From Pontibacter amylolyticus (lineage in GTDB: Bacteria; Bacteroidota; Bacteroidia; Cytophagales; Hymenobacteraceae): DNA of 64,000 nucleotides. Every line of letters starts with the position of its first letter. Within the stretch, counting starts at the first letter, position 1. The translations under genes and the position numbers were made by a program. Location of the stretch: positions 248,001 to 312,000 of the forward strand of contig NZ_BMFP01000004.1 in the NCBI RefSeq assembly GCF_014638845.1, read 5' to 3'. A model generated the notes under the pieces. That model did no database searches. It was not told where the DNA came from and was given only the letters and a program-made list of their open reading frames with translations. Positions 33,362 to 41,649 of the stretch are shown here, in pieces.

Positions 33362-34642
33362 TTAATCCTCCCATGGTTTGCCCTTGCTCGCGTCAGCCAG
33401 ATGGCGGTAGGAGTTTTCTACCATCACAATCGCATCGTCCACGATCACACCGATGGAAAGGGCAATGCCGGTAAGCGACATGATGTTGGAAGAGATACCG
33501 AAGGCGTTGAGCAGTATAAAGCCAATGGCGACTGACAGGGGCAGCTGAATCATGATGACCAGTGCACTGCGCCAGTGGAAGAGGAACAGAAACACAATCA
33601 CGGAGGCTACCAGCATCTCTTCGATCAGGGTCTTTTTGATGGAGTCCACCGATTCGTTGATCAGGCCGCTGCGGTCGTAAACGATGTTGAACTTCACGCC
33701 CTCGGGGAGGCCTTTGGCGACCTCTTCCATCTTCACTTTCACGAGGTCGATCACTTCTTCGGCATTTTCGCCGTAGCGCATCACCACAATGCCGCCCACC
33801 GCTTCGCCCTCGCCGTTCACGTCGAAAATGCCCAGGCGGCTTTCCCCCGTCATCTGCACCGAGGCCACATCGCGCACCCGCACCGGTATGGAGTTGTTGG
33901 TGGCGATGGCAAGGTTCTGGATCTCTTCTGTAGATTGCAGGTAGCCTGTGGTTTTGATGATATAGCCGATGTCGGATAGTTCGAACTTACGGCCACCGGC
34001 TTCGTTATTATTGGCGCGGATGGCCTGGATAACCTGCGGCACCGAGAGTTTATAGTAGGTAAGTTTATTAGGATCCAGCGTGATCTGGTATTGCCTCTGG
34101 AAACCGCCAAAGGAGGCCACCTCGCTGACGCCTTTCACGTTCTGTAGCGCAAACTTCACATACCAGTCCTGTACGGCGCGTTGCTCTCCCAGGTCCATGC
34201 CCGGGGCATCCAGGGTGTACCACAGGATATGGCCCACGCCGGTACCGTCCGGGCCCAGGGTAGGGGTGACGTCTTCCGGCAGCATGTTGCCAACGGAGTT
34301 AAGGCGCTCCAGCACGCGGGTCCTTGCCCAGTATACATCTGTTTCGTCTTCAAAGATGACGTAAATAAAGCTCATGCCGAACATGGAGCTGCCCCGTACA
34401 TACTTTACCTGGGGCAAACCCTGCAGGTTGGTAACAAGCGGGTAGGTGATCTGGTCTTCGATGATCTGTGGGCTGCGACCCATCCATTCGGTAAAAACGA
34501 TCACCTGGTTTTCAGACAAGTCCGGGATGGCATCCACCTTGTTTGTCTGCACGGAATACAAGCCCCATCCGAATAGTACCGCCGAGATGAGCAGGACGAT
34601 ATAACGGTTACGGAGCGAAAGGGAAATTAATTTCGCAATCAT
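33362..34642 (-). CDS. CusA-type RND permease, N-terminal piece
   Basis: A 426-residue open frame covering the first half of the permease: TM1 (NRYIVLLISAVLFGWGLYSV), porter domain (VDAIPDLSENQVIVFTEWMGRSPQIIEDQITYPL; YVIFEDETDVYWARTRVLERL; FGGFQRQYQITLD), TM2-TM4 with the proton-relay helix GIALSIGVIVDDAIVMVENSYRHL. It ends with PWED then TAA exactly where the conserved ENxYRHL loop meets TM5. The downstream frame (31436-33334) completes the protein without loss of length apart from a few residues. The two stops (TAA and TAG three codons apart) make a single sequencing error unlikely. Heavy-metal RND proteins export Cu/Ag from the periplasm. Confidence 0.88.
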   Translation of the reverse strand: MIAKLISLSLRNRYIVLLISAVLFGWGLYSVQTNKVDAIPDLSENQVIVFTEWMGRSPQIIEDQITYPLVTNLQGLPQVKYVRGSSMFGMSFIYVIFEDETDVYWARTRVLERLNSVGNMLPEDVTPTLGPDGTGVGHILWYTLDAPGMDLGEQRAVQDWYVKFALQNVKGVSEVASFGGFQRQYQITLDPNKLTYYKLSVPQVIQAIRANNNEAGGRKFELSDIGYIIKTTGYLQSTEEIQNLAIATNNSIPVRVRDVASVQMTGESRLGIFDVNGEGEAVGGIVVMRYGENAEEVIDLVKVKMEEVAKGLPEGVKFNIVYDRSGLINESVDSIKKTLIEEMLVASVIVFLFLFHWRSALVIMIQLPLSVAIGFILLNAFGISSNIMSLTGIALSIGVIVDDAIVMVENSYRHLADASKGKPWED

Positions 34643-34796
34643 GTAAGTAGAAAATAAACCTTAACAGGAATTTGAGCAGCCACTGGGTTGTGGCAAGTAG
34701 AAGGTGAGGCCAAAGCCCATAGGAAGACCAGTCCGGTCCTTCAGGAGAAGACACGGCTGCGCCAGCCAAAGCGTGGCATCACAGGAGCCTGAAAGG

Positions 34797-35231
34797 TTAT
34801 AGCAGGAATGATTGCACCAGCACCGGGATGTCGCGGGCAATCGGGGGGGATTTATACAGCGCGTAGGCAGAGGCTTGTTCTGCTTCAGGGGCAAATAGCT
34901 GAAGTATAACCACTTTAAAAGCGGCTGCAAATCTCAGGTCAGGACTTTTGGTAAGCAGCTGCGCGGTGGAATCGGAGGCGGCATCAGCCTGCTCCAGGAG
35001 GAGCGTGTGGTCATCGCAGCAGGCGGATGCAGCATTGCCTGGGGCAGGCTCGTTGTGGCAGGATGGCAGTTTCTGTTGCGGCTGTTCCATCGGGCAATCG
35101 GCATCAGCGCCAAAGAAAGAAAGATCATGTAATTCGCCTTCACACAAATGCATGCCCACCGAGATGCCGGTCGAAGAGACAAGCACCACGAAGGTCAGGA
35201 TAAGTAGGATCAGGTGACGGATCAGCTTCAT
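34797..35231 (-). CDS. HYC_CC_PP-family exported protein
   Basis: A 144-residue protein: signal/membrane segment MKLIRHLILLILTFVVLVSSTGISVG, then MHLCEGELHDLSFFG, CPMEQPQQKLPSCHNEP, ACCDDHTLLLEQAD and a hydrophobic end SPPIARDIPVLVQSFLL. The HLC, paired Cys and terminal PP-containing motif fit the HYC_CC_PP family of Bacteroidota, which is usually encoded next to Cus/Czc efflux systems and is presumed to bind periplasmic metal; no activity has been shown to my knowledge. It is upstream of the split permease (150-base gap) and probably belongs to the same operon. The ATG at 35231 is used because it begins the signal peptide. Confidence 0.75.
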   Translation of the reverse strand: MKLIRHLILLILTFVVLVSSTGISVGMHLCEGELHDLSFFGADADCPMEQPQQKLPSCHNEPAPGNAASACCDDHTLLLEQADAASDSTAQLLTKSPDLRFAAAFKVVILQLFAPEAEQASAYALYKSPPIARDIPVLVQSFLL

Positions 35232-35625
35232 AGTGTGACTTAAACTTTTGCAAAGATAAAACATGTGTAGCAGAGTTTGTTACATAAATAGCGGAATGTT
35301 TTATAAATTCATTGCAAAACAACCCATCAGGCGTATGATGGTGCCAACGGATCACAATTTAAATAAGAACCAGTGTGAGGTTTCAAAAAACAGAAAAATG
35401 CTTAGCTTCTCCTTTTTGTTTAATTCTGCTTGAAGATTATGTACTCTACTGTGTGTTGTATCTCTATGATACGTTGGTAGATGGAATCCTTCTGGCTTAA
35501 TTGTGGGATAACTCATTCCGACTGAAACCAAGCCCTTGACAACCATCCTGTAAAACCTGCAGCACTCAGATTGAATTCTATAACAGCCGGGGCAGGACGA
35601 AGATACAATTTTCCGGAGTGCAGAA

Positions 35626-35832
35626 TCTTTCTTGGAGGCATACAGTGCGGATGATCAGGCAGAACCTGTTCCGGGCCTTCATCCACAATCTAATAGGCAT
35701 TTCCATCAGGGCTGGGGTACTCACCCGCTACAAGGCTTCCTGCTAAATCCGATGGTAGTAGGAGTAGCCATGATATTGAGGTCTGCGTCAGTGATGACCA
35801 ACAGTTTGCAGCTAAAGGCGCAGAAAATATAG
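35626..35832 (+). pseudogene. Relic of a CopA-type copper P1B ATPase (C-terminal end)
   Basis: Read in one frame the DNA gives LSWRHTVRMIRQNLFRAFIHNLIGISIRAGVL, then the frame shifts near 35725 and continues PLQGFLLNPMVVGVAMILRSASVMTNSLQLKAQKI before a TAG. These are the last two transmembrane helices of CopA (IRQNLFxAFxYNxxGIPxAAG and NPMxAGxAMxxSSxSVxxNSLRL). Nothing upstream resembles the rest of the pump; the 35232-35625 stretch carries no recognisable gene. So only ~65 C-terminal codons remain. The chaperone relic that follows (35946) is the usual neighbour of copA, so a copA-chaperone pair once stood here. Confidence 0.85.
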
Positions 35833-35945
35833 AGGTGCAAGATAAATATGTTAAAAATAAGAAGGATTGTGTAACAGACCACCCTCAGGCAGGTGCTGTT
35901 TTTGTAGTGATAAAAATAAAGTAAGAAAGCTAGCTATACAAAAGG

Positions 35946-36129
35946 ATGAAGCAGCTACAGTTTAAATCCAATATCAATTGCGGAGGCTGTGTTTCAAAAA
36001 TAACCCCTGTGCTCAAAGACAACGAGTGGAGCGTGGATAATAAAGTGTTAACCGTGAAAACAGATTCTCTCTGCCAGTCAAATCATTGTTACGGTAGAGG
36101 AGGCCGGTTTTAAGGCACAAGCTCTTTAG
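35946..36129 (+). pseudogene. HMA copper-chaperone gene with a frameshift
   Basis: It starts MKQLQFKSNINCGGCVSKITPVLKD, a classic small Bacteroidota HMA chaperone with an intact NCGGC site. After VLTVKTDSL (near 36070) the frame slips by one base; the original continuation SASQIIVTVEEAGFKAQAL* is visible in the next frame, ending at 36129, whereas the starting frame stops at 36113 after 55 codons. It is therefore either a recent pseudogene or a sequencing error in CTCTCTG. It sits just after the CopA relic and shows what the cysteine-less homologues at 8540 and 13739 have lost. Confidence 0.8.
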
Positions 36130-36225
36130 TGTTGTAGTCCAGAAGTGGACCAAAGAAAAACAATGCCAGCGATCGTAAGTATTAGAGACAACTCCTGTAA
36201 TGAACATGAGATTGTAAGTAACGCT

Positions 36226-36272
36226 AACATTCAAGAAGAAGCTACTTATGCAGTAGCTTCTTCTTGAATGTT
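36226..36272. repeat. Perfect 21-bp inverted repeat (hairpin)
   Basis: The arms AACATTCAAGAAGAAGCTAC(T) and (A)GTAGCTTCTTCTTGAATGTT are exact complements over 21 bases with a 5-base loop (TATGC) and no T tract. It is the same size class as the hairpin at 25425 but unrelated in sequence. Confidence 0.9.
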
Positions 36273-36470
36273 ATAAAGACAACACTACGGTTTAAGTTTT
36301 AAAGCTCACCGGTAAAGACTACAACACAAACAGTAAACTACACCATGGTGGCTGCAGGTATATGCCTTATCTTTGTCCCAAGAATGGGCAATGCCAGGCT
36401 CAGCCTGGAGATTTATGACAGTTGTGAACGGTTGATTGGAGTCTATTGTCGAGTTCTTTCCCTATAAATT

Positions 36471-36860
36471 GTGAATAGCTTTTTAACCATATTGTTTAGT
36501 ATCCTCTACGTCACGGCTTCCAGCGGGGCGGCCTTCCAATTGCAGTTCTGCAAGGGGCAGGTGGTGGATATGAAGCTATGGTCGGATGAAGAAGGTGGTT
36601 GCGATAATGATTGCCCTACTGGTAAGCCTGAGAAAGAATGCTGCCAATATACCCAGCAGCAGCTGAAGGGCGACAGCCAGCACGACGATTTAGTTACAAG
36701 TATTTCAAAGCCTGTTTATCTGGCTGCTATTATATCGTATCCAACACAGGATGTTCCCTCTTCCTTATCATCGATAGTAGTAGAGTATCCCAAAAGCAAC
36801 GGACCACCTCTGGCAGGTAAGATTGCGCTCTACATCAAAAACTGCGTTTTCAGAATTTAG
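36471..36860 (+). CDS. HYC_CC_PP-like exported Cys-rich protein
   Basis: A 129-residue protein starting at GTG (MNSFLTILFSILYVTASSGAAF), a signal-like segment, then QLQFCKGQVVDMKLWSDEEGGCDNDCPTGKPEKECCQYTQ with a CC pair, and a C-terminal hydrophobic region (SNGPPLAGKIALYIKNCVFRI) with a PP. The FCxG, paired Cys and PP layout parallels the protein at 34797, although overall similarity is low. It is 208 bases upstream of the second RND operon, in the same direction, matching the habit of this family to accompany efflux systems. Confidence 0.65.
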   Translation: MNSFLTILFSILYVTASSGAAFQLQFCKGQVVDMKLWSDEEGGCDNDCPTGKPEKECCQYTQQQLKGDSQHDDLVTSISKPVYLAAIISYPTQDVPSSLSSIVVEYPKSNGPPLAGKIALYIKNCVFRI

Positions 36861-37068
36861 ATCATTCCCCTCTTTAGACTCAAGCCTCGTTCCAGCAGGC
36901 TTAGCCATTACCGATACACTTTGAAAGCTACCATAGCTTAAAAACCTGTGCCCTTACTTGCTCTAGTTTGTGCACAACGCCTATCGTTAATGGCCATTAA
37001 CCGACTGCTCTTCTCATGCCCATGTGTGCCAGGTTGAAGCAGTAAATCCAACCTTATTTTTTTAACCA

Positions 37069-38463
37069 ATGCGAGTAGAACGTATGACGCTCTTACTCTG
37101 CCTCCTGCTGTCCGTTCCGGCGTTTTCCCAAACGCTGACGCTGCAGGATGCAGTCGATAGGGCCTTGAATAACTATGGCTCCATAAAAGCCAGAGAAAAA
37201 TATCAGCAAGCATCAGAGGCAACCGTTCAGGAACGGAAAAAGGATTACCTGCCCGATGTCAGACTTTCGGGCCAGCAAAGCTACGGAACAATAAATGGCC
37301 AGCATGGCCCCCTGTATGGGTTTGGCGGATTAGGCGTTGCTTCCACCGCGCTGCCGCTCCCCGAGCAGGATTGGAACGCCGCCTTCGGCGCGCTATACCT
37401 GGCAAACGTCAACTGGGATTTCTTCAGTTTCGGGCGGGTAAAAAGCTCAATCAATGTAGCACAGTCTGAAGCGGCTGTGAGCCAGCAGGCGCTGGAGCAG
37501 GAGCAGTTTGAGCACCAGGTGAAAGTAGCTGCTGCTTACCTCAACCTACTCACAGCCCAAAGGATAGCCTATACCAAAGCGGAGAACCTCAAGCGGGCGC
37601 AGGTATTTAAATCCACTGCCGCTGTGTTGGCCAGGAGCGGGTTGATTGCAGGCGTCGATTCTTCCCTGGCCAACGCGGAAGTTTCCAATGCCCGGATTGA
37701 GCTGCTGAAAGCGCGGGATATGGAACTGGAAAAGTCCAAAACCCTGGCTGTGCTGATGGGCGTGCCTTATGCCGAGTTTATACTGGATTCGACGTTTGTT
37801 ACCCGTATACCTGCCGCTATAACGACGGAAGCAGCTCCCGTCGAAAACACACATCCCACTCTAAAACTGCAGTTAAACCGCATTGCCAGGAGCGACGCCG
37901 AAGCAAATCTATACCGCAAAATGGCTTACCCGACATTCTCCTTATTTGGGATCGTACAGGGGAGAGGCTCCGGGTTTCAGTCCATTTATCCGCAGGACCA
38001 GACTGCTTTTTCCAATAACTATTTCGACGGGGTGGGCATTGGCCGGGGAAACTACCTGGCAGGTATCGGGCTATACTGGAACCTGACCTCCATCTCGCGC
38101 CTCAACTCCCGGGTCAAATCGCAAGAGCTGCGGTCCCAAGCGTTGAAGGATGAGTTTGATGTGGCTTACCAGGAGTTGGAGGCACAGGCAAGGCTGGCCG
38201 ATGCCAAGATAGCCAATGCCCTGGAAAGTTACCGGGAGGCACCGGTACAGGTGAAAGCCGCGTCTGACGCTTACAGGCAGCATACCGCCTTGTACAAGAA
38301 CGGCCTGACAACGATTGTGGACGTGACGCAATCCCTCTACACGCTCAGCCGGGCGGAGGCAGAAAACGAGATTGCCTATGCCAATGTCTGGCAGTCTCTT
38401 TTGCTGAAAGCTGCCGCTACCGGTGATTTTAATCTTTTCATGGACGAAGTTAAATCTGAATAA
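37069..38463 (+). CDS. TolC-family outer-membrane channel of the second RND system
   Basis: A 464-residue exported protein (signal MRVERMTLLLCLLLSVPAFSQ) with two TolC-type repeats: TLQDAVDRALNNYGSIKAREKYQQASEATVQERKKDYLPDVRLSGQQSYG, FEHQVKVAAAYLNLLTAQR, then AYPTFSLFGIVQGRGSGF, and QHTALYKNGLTTIVDVTQSLYTLSRAEAENEIAYANVWQSLL. It is followed after two bases by the permease gene, so they are translationally linked. It provides the outer-membrane channel for this system. Unlike the channel at 30190 it is not Met-rich, so the substrate may not be copper. Confidence 0.9.
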   Translation: MRVERMTLLLCLLLSVPAFSQTLTLQDAVDRALNNYGSIKAREKYQQASEATVQERKKDYLPDVRLSGQQSYGTINGQHGPLYGFGGLGVASTALPLPEQDWNAAFGALYLANVNWDFFSFGRVKSSINVAQSEAAVSQQALEQEQFEHQVKVAAAYLNLLTAQRIAYTKAENLKRAQVFKSTAAVLARSGLIAGVDSSLANAEVSNARIELLKARDMELEKSKTLAVLMGVPYAEFILDSTFVTRIPAAITTEAAPVENTHPTLKLQLNRIARSDAEANLYRKMAYPTFSLFGIVQGRGSGFQSIYPQDQTAFSNNYFDGVGIGRGNYLAGIGLYWNLTSISRLNSRVKSQELRSQALKDEFDVAYQELEAQARLADAKIANALESYREAPVQVKAASDAYRQHTALYKNGLTTIVDVTQSLYTLSRAEAENEIAYANVWQSLLLKAAATGDFNLFMDEVKSE

Positions 38464-38465
38464 CG

Positions 38466-41400
38466 ATGAATTTAATACGAAGCGCCTTACGTAAACCCAT
38501 CTCCGTGCTGGTGATGGTGGTGGGCCTGCTTTTCTTCGGGGTGCAGGCTACCCGCGATGTAAAAGTGGACCTGCTGCCGGAAATGAAGATGCCCGTGGTT
38601 TACATTGCCCATTCCTTTTATGGGTATACGCCCAAACAGATGGAGTCCTACTTCACAAAAATGTACGTGAACATGCTCCTGTTCACCAACGGTATCAAGG
38701 ACATCCAATCAAAGAACTCGCAGGGCCTGACCCTGATGAAAGTCACCTTTCATGAGGATACGAACATGGCCTCTGCCATTGCCGAGATAAACGCCCTCTC
38801 CAACAGGTCGCAGGTGTTCCTGCCGCCGGGTGCGCCGCCGCCCTTCATCATCCGATTCGATGCTTCTTCGCAGCCGGTGGGGCAGCTGGTCTTCACCAGC
38901 CCTGTCAAGAACAACAACCAGCTGCAGGATGTGGCCAACTTTGCGGCCCGCCCGTTTCTGATTTCCATTCCGGGTATACAAACCGCGCCGCCATTCGGGG
39001 GAAGCCCGCGCACGATAGAGATCAACATCGACCCCGAACTGATCCGCGCCCATAACCTGACGCCTGACCAGATCGTGGAGGCGATCAGCAGCAACAATAT
39101 CACAGCCCCCTCAGGTAACGCCACCATCGGCGACATCAACTACCTGATACCCACTAGCAATGTCATCAAGACACTGGAAGAGTTCGGCGACATCCCGTTG
39201 TTTAAGGGCAGCGTGGAGAACCTATACTTGCGGGATGTGGCCACCATCAAGGACGGCGCCGATATCACGACGAGCTACGCCCTTATCAACGGGGAACGGT
39301 CGGTTTACATCAACATCGCCAAATCCGGGGATGCCTCCACCTGGGAGGTGGTGAAGAACCTCAAGAAAAAGCTTCCTGAGATTCAGAAGAACCTGCCCGA
39401 GGATGTGAAAATCTCCTATGAGTTTGACCAGTCGGTTTATGTGATCAACGCGGTGAAGAGCCTGATAACGGAAGGGGTGCTGGGAGCCTTGCTCACGGGC
39501 CTGATGGTGCTGCTGTTCCTGGGTGACCGCCGGGCAGCCCTCATTGTGGTCCTGACCATTCCAATCTCCATCATCTCGGGGGTGCTGTTTCTAAAACTCT
39601 TCGGGCAGACCATCAACATCATGTCGTTGAGCGGGCTGGCACTGGCGGTTGGTATTTTGGTGGACGAGAGTACGGTGACAATCGAAAACATTCACCGGCA
39701 CCTGGCCATGCGCAAAACCAAAGCGCAGGCTATCTGGGATGCCTGTAAGGAGATCGCCTTCCCGAAGCTGATGATCCTGTTGGTTATACTCGCTGTGTTC
39801 GCGCCTGCGTTCATGATGGCCGGTATACCGGGTGCGCTGTTTAAGCCCTTGGCCCTGGCAATTGGCTTCTCCATGATCATCTCGTTCCTGCTCTCCCAGA
39901 CCTTTGTGCCTGTGATGGCCAACTGGCTGATGAAAGGACATCAACATAAAGCAGAAGCTACAAAAGCAGGCAGGTTTGAGAGGTTCCGAGACGGCTTTAC
40001 GAACTTCCTGAACCGAATCCTGCCGCACCGCAAACCTATTGTCGCGGCTTACCTGGTAATTGCCTCCGGTTTAGTCGTGTTGTTTTTTGCCAATATAGGG
40101 AGCGATGTACTGCCTTCGGTCAATTCGAGCCAGTTCCAGATTCGACTCCGCGCTCCAGATGGTACGCGCATTGACCGGACAGAAGACAGAGTTAAAACGG
40201 TGCTGCGTGAGATAGAGGGAATCGTTGGCAAAGAAAAGGTTGCCATTTCGTCCGTGTTCATCGGCCAGCACCCCTCTACCTTTGCTGTGAGCCCGATTTA
40301 CCTCTACAACTCCGGTCCGCACGAGGCTCTTATGCAGGTGGCGCTGAAGGACTTCAACGGCGATATAGCTGATGTGAAGGATCAGATACGCGGCCGAATA
40401 AAAGAGGTCATGCCGGATGTTAGGCTGTCTTTTGAGCCGATTGAGCTGATTGACAAAGTGCTGAGCCAGGGATCGCCCACACCGATAGAGGTTCGATTCT
40501 CGGGTATGAACAAGATGCAGAATGCCATGTATGCCAAGAAGCTGCTCGCCAAACTCAACGAAATCGATTACCTGCGTGACCAGCAGATCGCACAGTCACA
40601 AAAGTACCCGACGCTCAATATTGAGATTGACCGACAGCGGGCGGCGCAGCTTGGCGTGGATGTGCGCGACATCTCCAGGTCGCTCATCGCCTCAACGGCA
40701 TCGTCGCGGTATACCAGCAAAAACATGTGGATTGACAACGGGATGATGGGCATCGCCTATGATGTGCAGGTGCAGACGCCGCTCAACAAGATGAATAGCA
40801 AGGAGGACCTGGAGAACATTCCGGTGCTGAAAAATTCCTCGCGGCCTGTTCTGAGTGATGTGGCTACCATTACGCCTGACACAACCTATGGCGAGAGTGC
40901 CAACCTGGGCACGATGGGCTTTATCACGGTGACGGCCAACCTACACAAAATGGACCTGGGCACGGCCACTAAAGACGTGCAGGCGGCCATCGCGTCGCTG
41001 GGGGAACTGCCGAGGGGGCTGACGGTAAGCCTGATCGGGACATCCAACGTCCTGACGGAAACGACCAACAGCCTGCAGAACGGCTTGCTCGTCGCGATTG
41101 TGGTCGTGTTCCTGCTGCTTGCGGCCAACTTCCAGTCCTTCAAAGTGCCTTTGGTTATCCTGACGAGTGTGCCTACCGTGCTATTCGGGGCGCTGGGGCT
41201 TCTGCTGCTGACAGGCTCTACGCTCAACCTGCAGTCCTACATGGGGATCATTATGTCCATTGGGGTTTCCCTGGCGAATGCCCTGCTGCTGGTGAGCAAT
41301 GCGGAAGAGCTTCGCAAGGCGAACGGCGGAGACGCCCTGGCAGCAGCGAAGGAAGCCGCTTTCCTCCGGTTAAGGCCCATCATCATGACGAGCCTGGCCA

Positions 41401-41624
41401 TGGTGGCCGGTATGCTGCCGATTGCCATCGGGCATGGCGAAGGCGGTGACCTGATAGCTCCGCTGGGCAGAGCGGTTATCGGGGGGCTTGTCGCTTCCAC
41501 TTTTGCGGTGCTGATCTTCCTCCCATTGGTTTTTGCCTGGGTGCAGGGGAACTCTTCAACAGATTCCGTGTCGCTGGACCCGGAGGATGAAGAGAGCAAG
41601 CAGTATGTGCTTCAAACGGTTTAG
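38466..41624 (+). CDS. RND-family efflux permease (second system)
   Basis: A 1052-residue inner-membrane permease, full length. Visible parts: TM1 (RKPISVLVMVVGLLFFGVQ), porter domains (VDLLPEMKMPVVYIAHSFYGYTPKQMESY; INIDPELIRAHNLTPDQI), TM4 relay helix GLALAVGILVDESTVTIENIHRH, the second porter half (LPSVNSSQFQIRLRAPDGTRI) and the closing helices (MGIIMSIGVSLANALLLVSNAEEL, RPIIMTSLAMVAGMLPIAIGHGEG). The TM4 signature VDEST differs from the DFGxIVDGA of metal pumps and from VDDAI of drug pumps, so it belongs to a less studied branch; substrate unknown. It is second in a channel-permease-adaptor operon. Confidence 0.92.
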   Translation: MNLIRSALRKPISVLVMVVGLLFFGVQATRDVKVDLLPEMKMPVVYIAHSFYGYTPKQMESYFTKMYVNMLLFTNGIKDIQSKNSQGLTLMKVTFHEDTNMASAIAEINALSNRSQVFLPPGAPPPFIIRFDASSQPVGQLVFTSPVKNNNQLQDVANFAARPFLISIPGIQTAPPFGGSPRTIEINIDPELIRAHNLTPDQIVEAISSNNITAPSGNATIGDINYLIPTSNVIKTLEEFGDIPLFKGSVENLYLRDVATIKDGADITTSYALINGERSVYINIAKSGDASTWEVVKNLKKKLPEIQKNLPEDVKISYEFDQSVYVINAVKSLITEGVLGALLTGLMVLLFLGDRRAALIVVLTIPISIISGVLFLKLFGQTINIMSLSGLALAVGILVDESTVTIENIHRHLAMRKTKAQAIWDACKEIAFPKLMILLVILAVFAPAFMMAGIPGALFKPLALAIGFSMIISFLLSQTFVPVMANWLMKGHQHKAEATKAGRFERFRDGFTNFLNRILPHRKPIVAAYLVIASGLVVLFFANIGSDVLPSVNSSQFQIRLRAPDGTRIDRTEDRVKTVLREIEGIVGKEKVAISSVFIGQHPSTFAVSPIYLYNSGPHEALMQVALKDFNGDIADVKDQIRGRIKEVMPDVRLSFEPIELIDKVLSQGSPTPIEVRFSGMNKMQNAMYAKKLLAKLNEIDYLRDQQIAQSQKYPTLNIEIDRQRAAQLGVDVRDISRSLIASTASSRYTSKNMWIDNGMMGIAYDVQVQTPLNKMNSKEDLENIPVLKNSSRPVLSDVATITPDTTYGESANLGTMGFITVTANLHKMDLGTATKDVQAAIASLGELPRGLTVSLIGTSNVLTETTNSLQNGLLVAIVVVFLLLAANFQSFKVPLVILTSVPTVLFGALGLLLLTGSTLNLQSYMGIIMSIGVSLANALLLVSNAEELRKANGGDALAAAKEAAFLRLRPIIMTSLAMVAGMLPIAIGHGEGGDLIAPLGRAVIGGLVASTFAVLIFLPLVFAWVQGNSSTDSVSLDPEDEESKQYVLQTV

Positions 41625-41649
41625 TATCTAACTCACAGATTTTAAGAAA

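Noticed and set aside
36330..36430. Possible CPxC-type metal-binding relic (CPKNGQC)
   Set aside because: Only a few residues resemble the YTCPMHP domain; similarity is too short to distinguish from chance.
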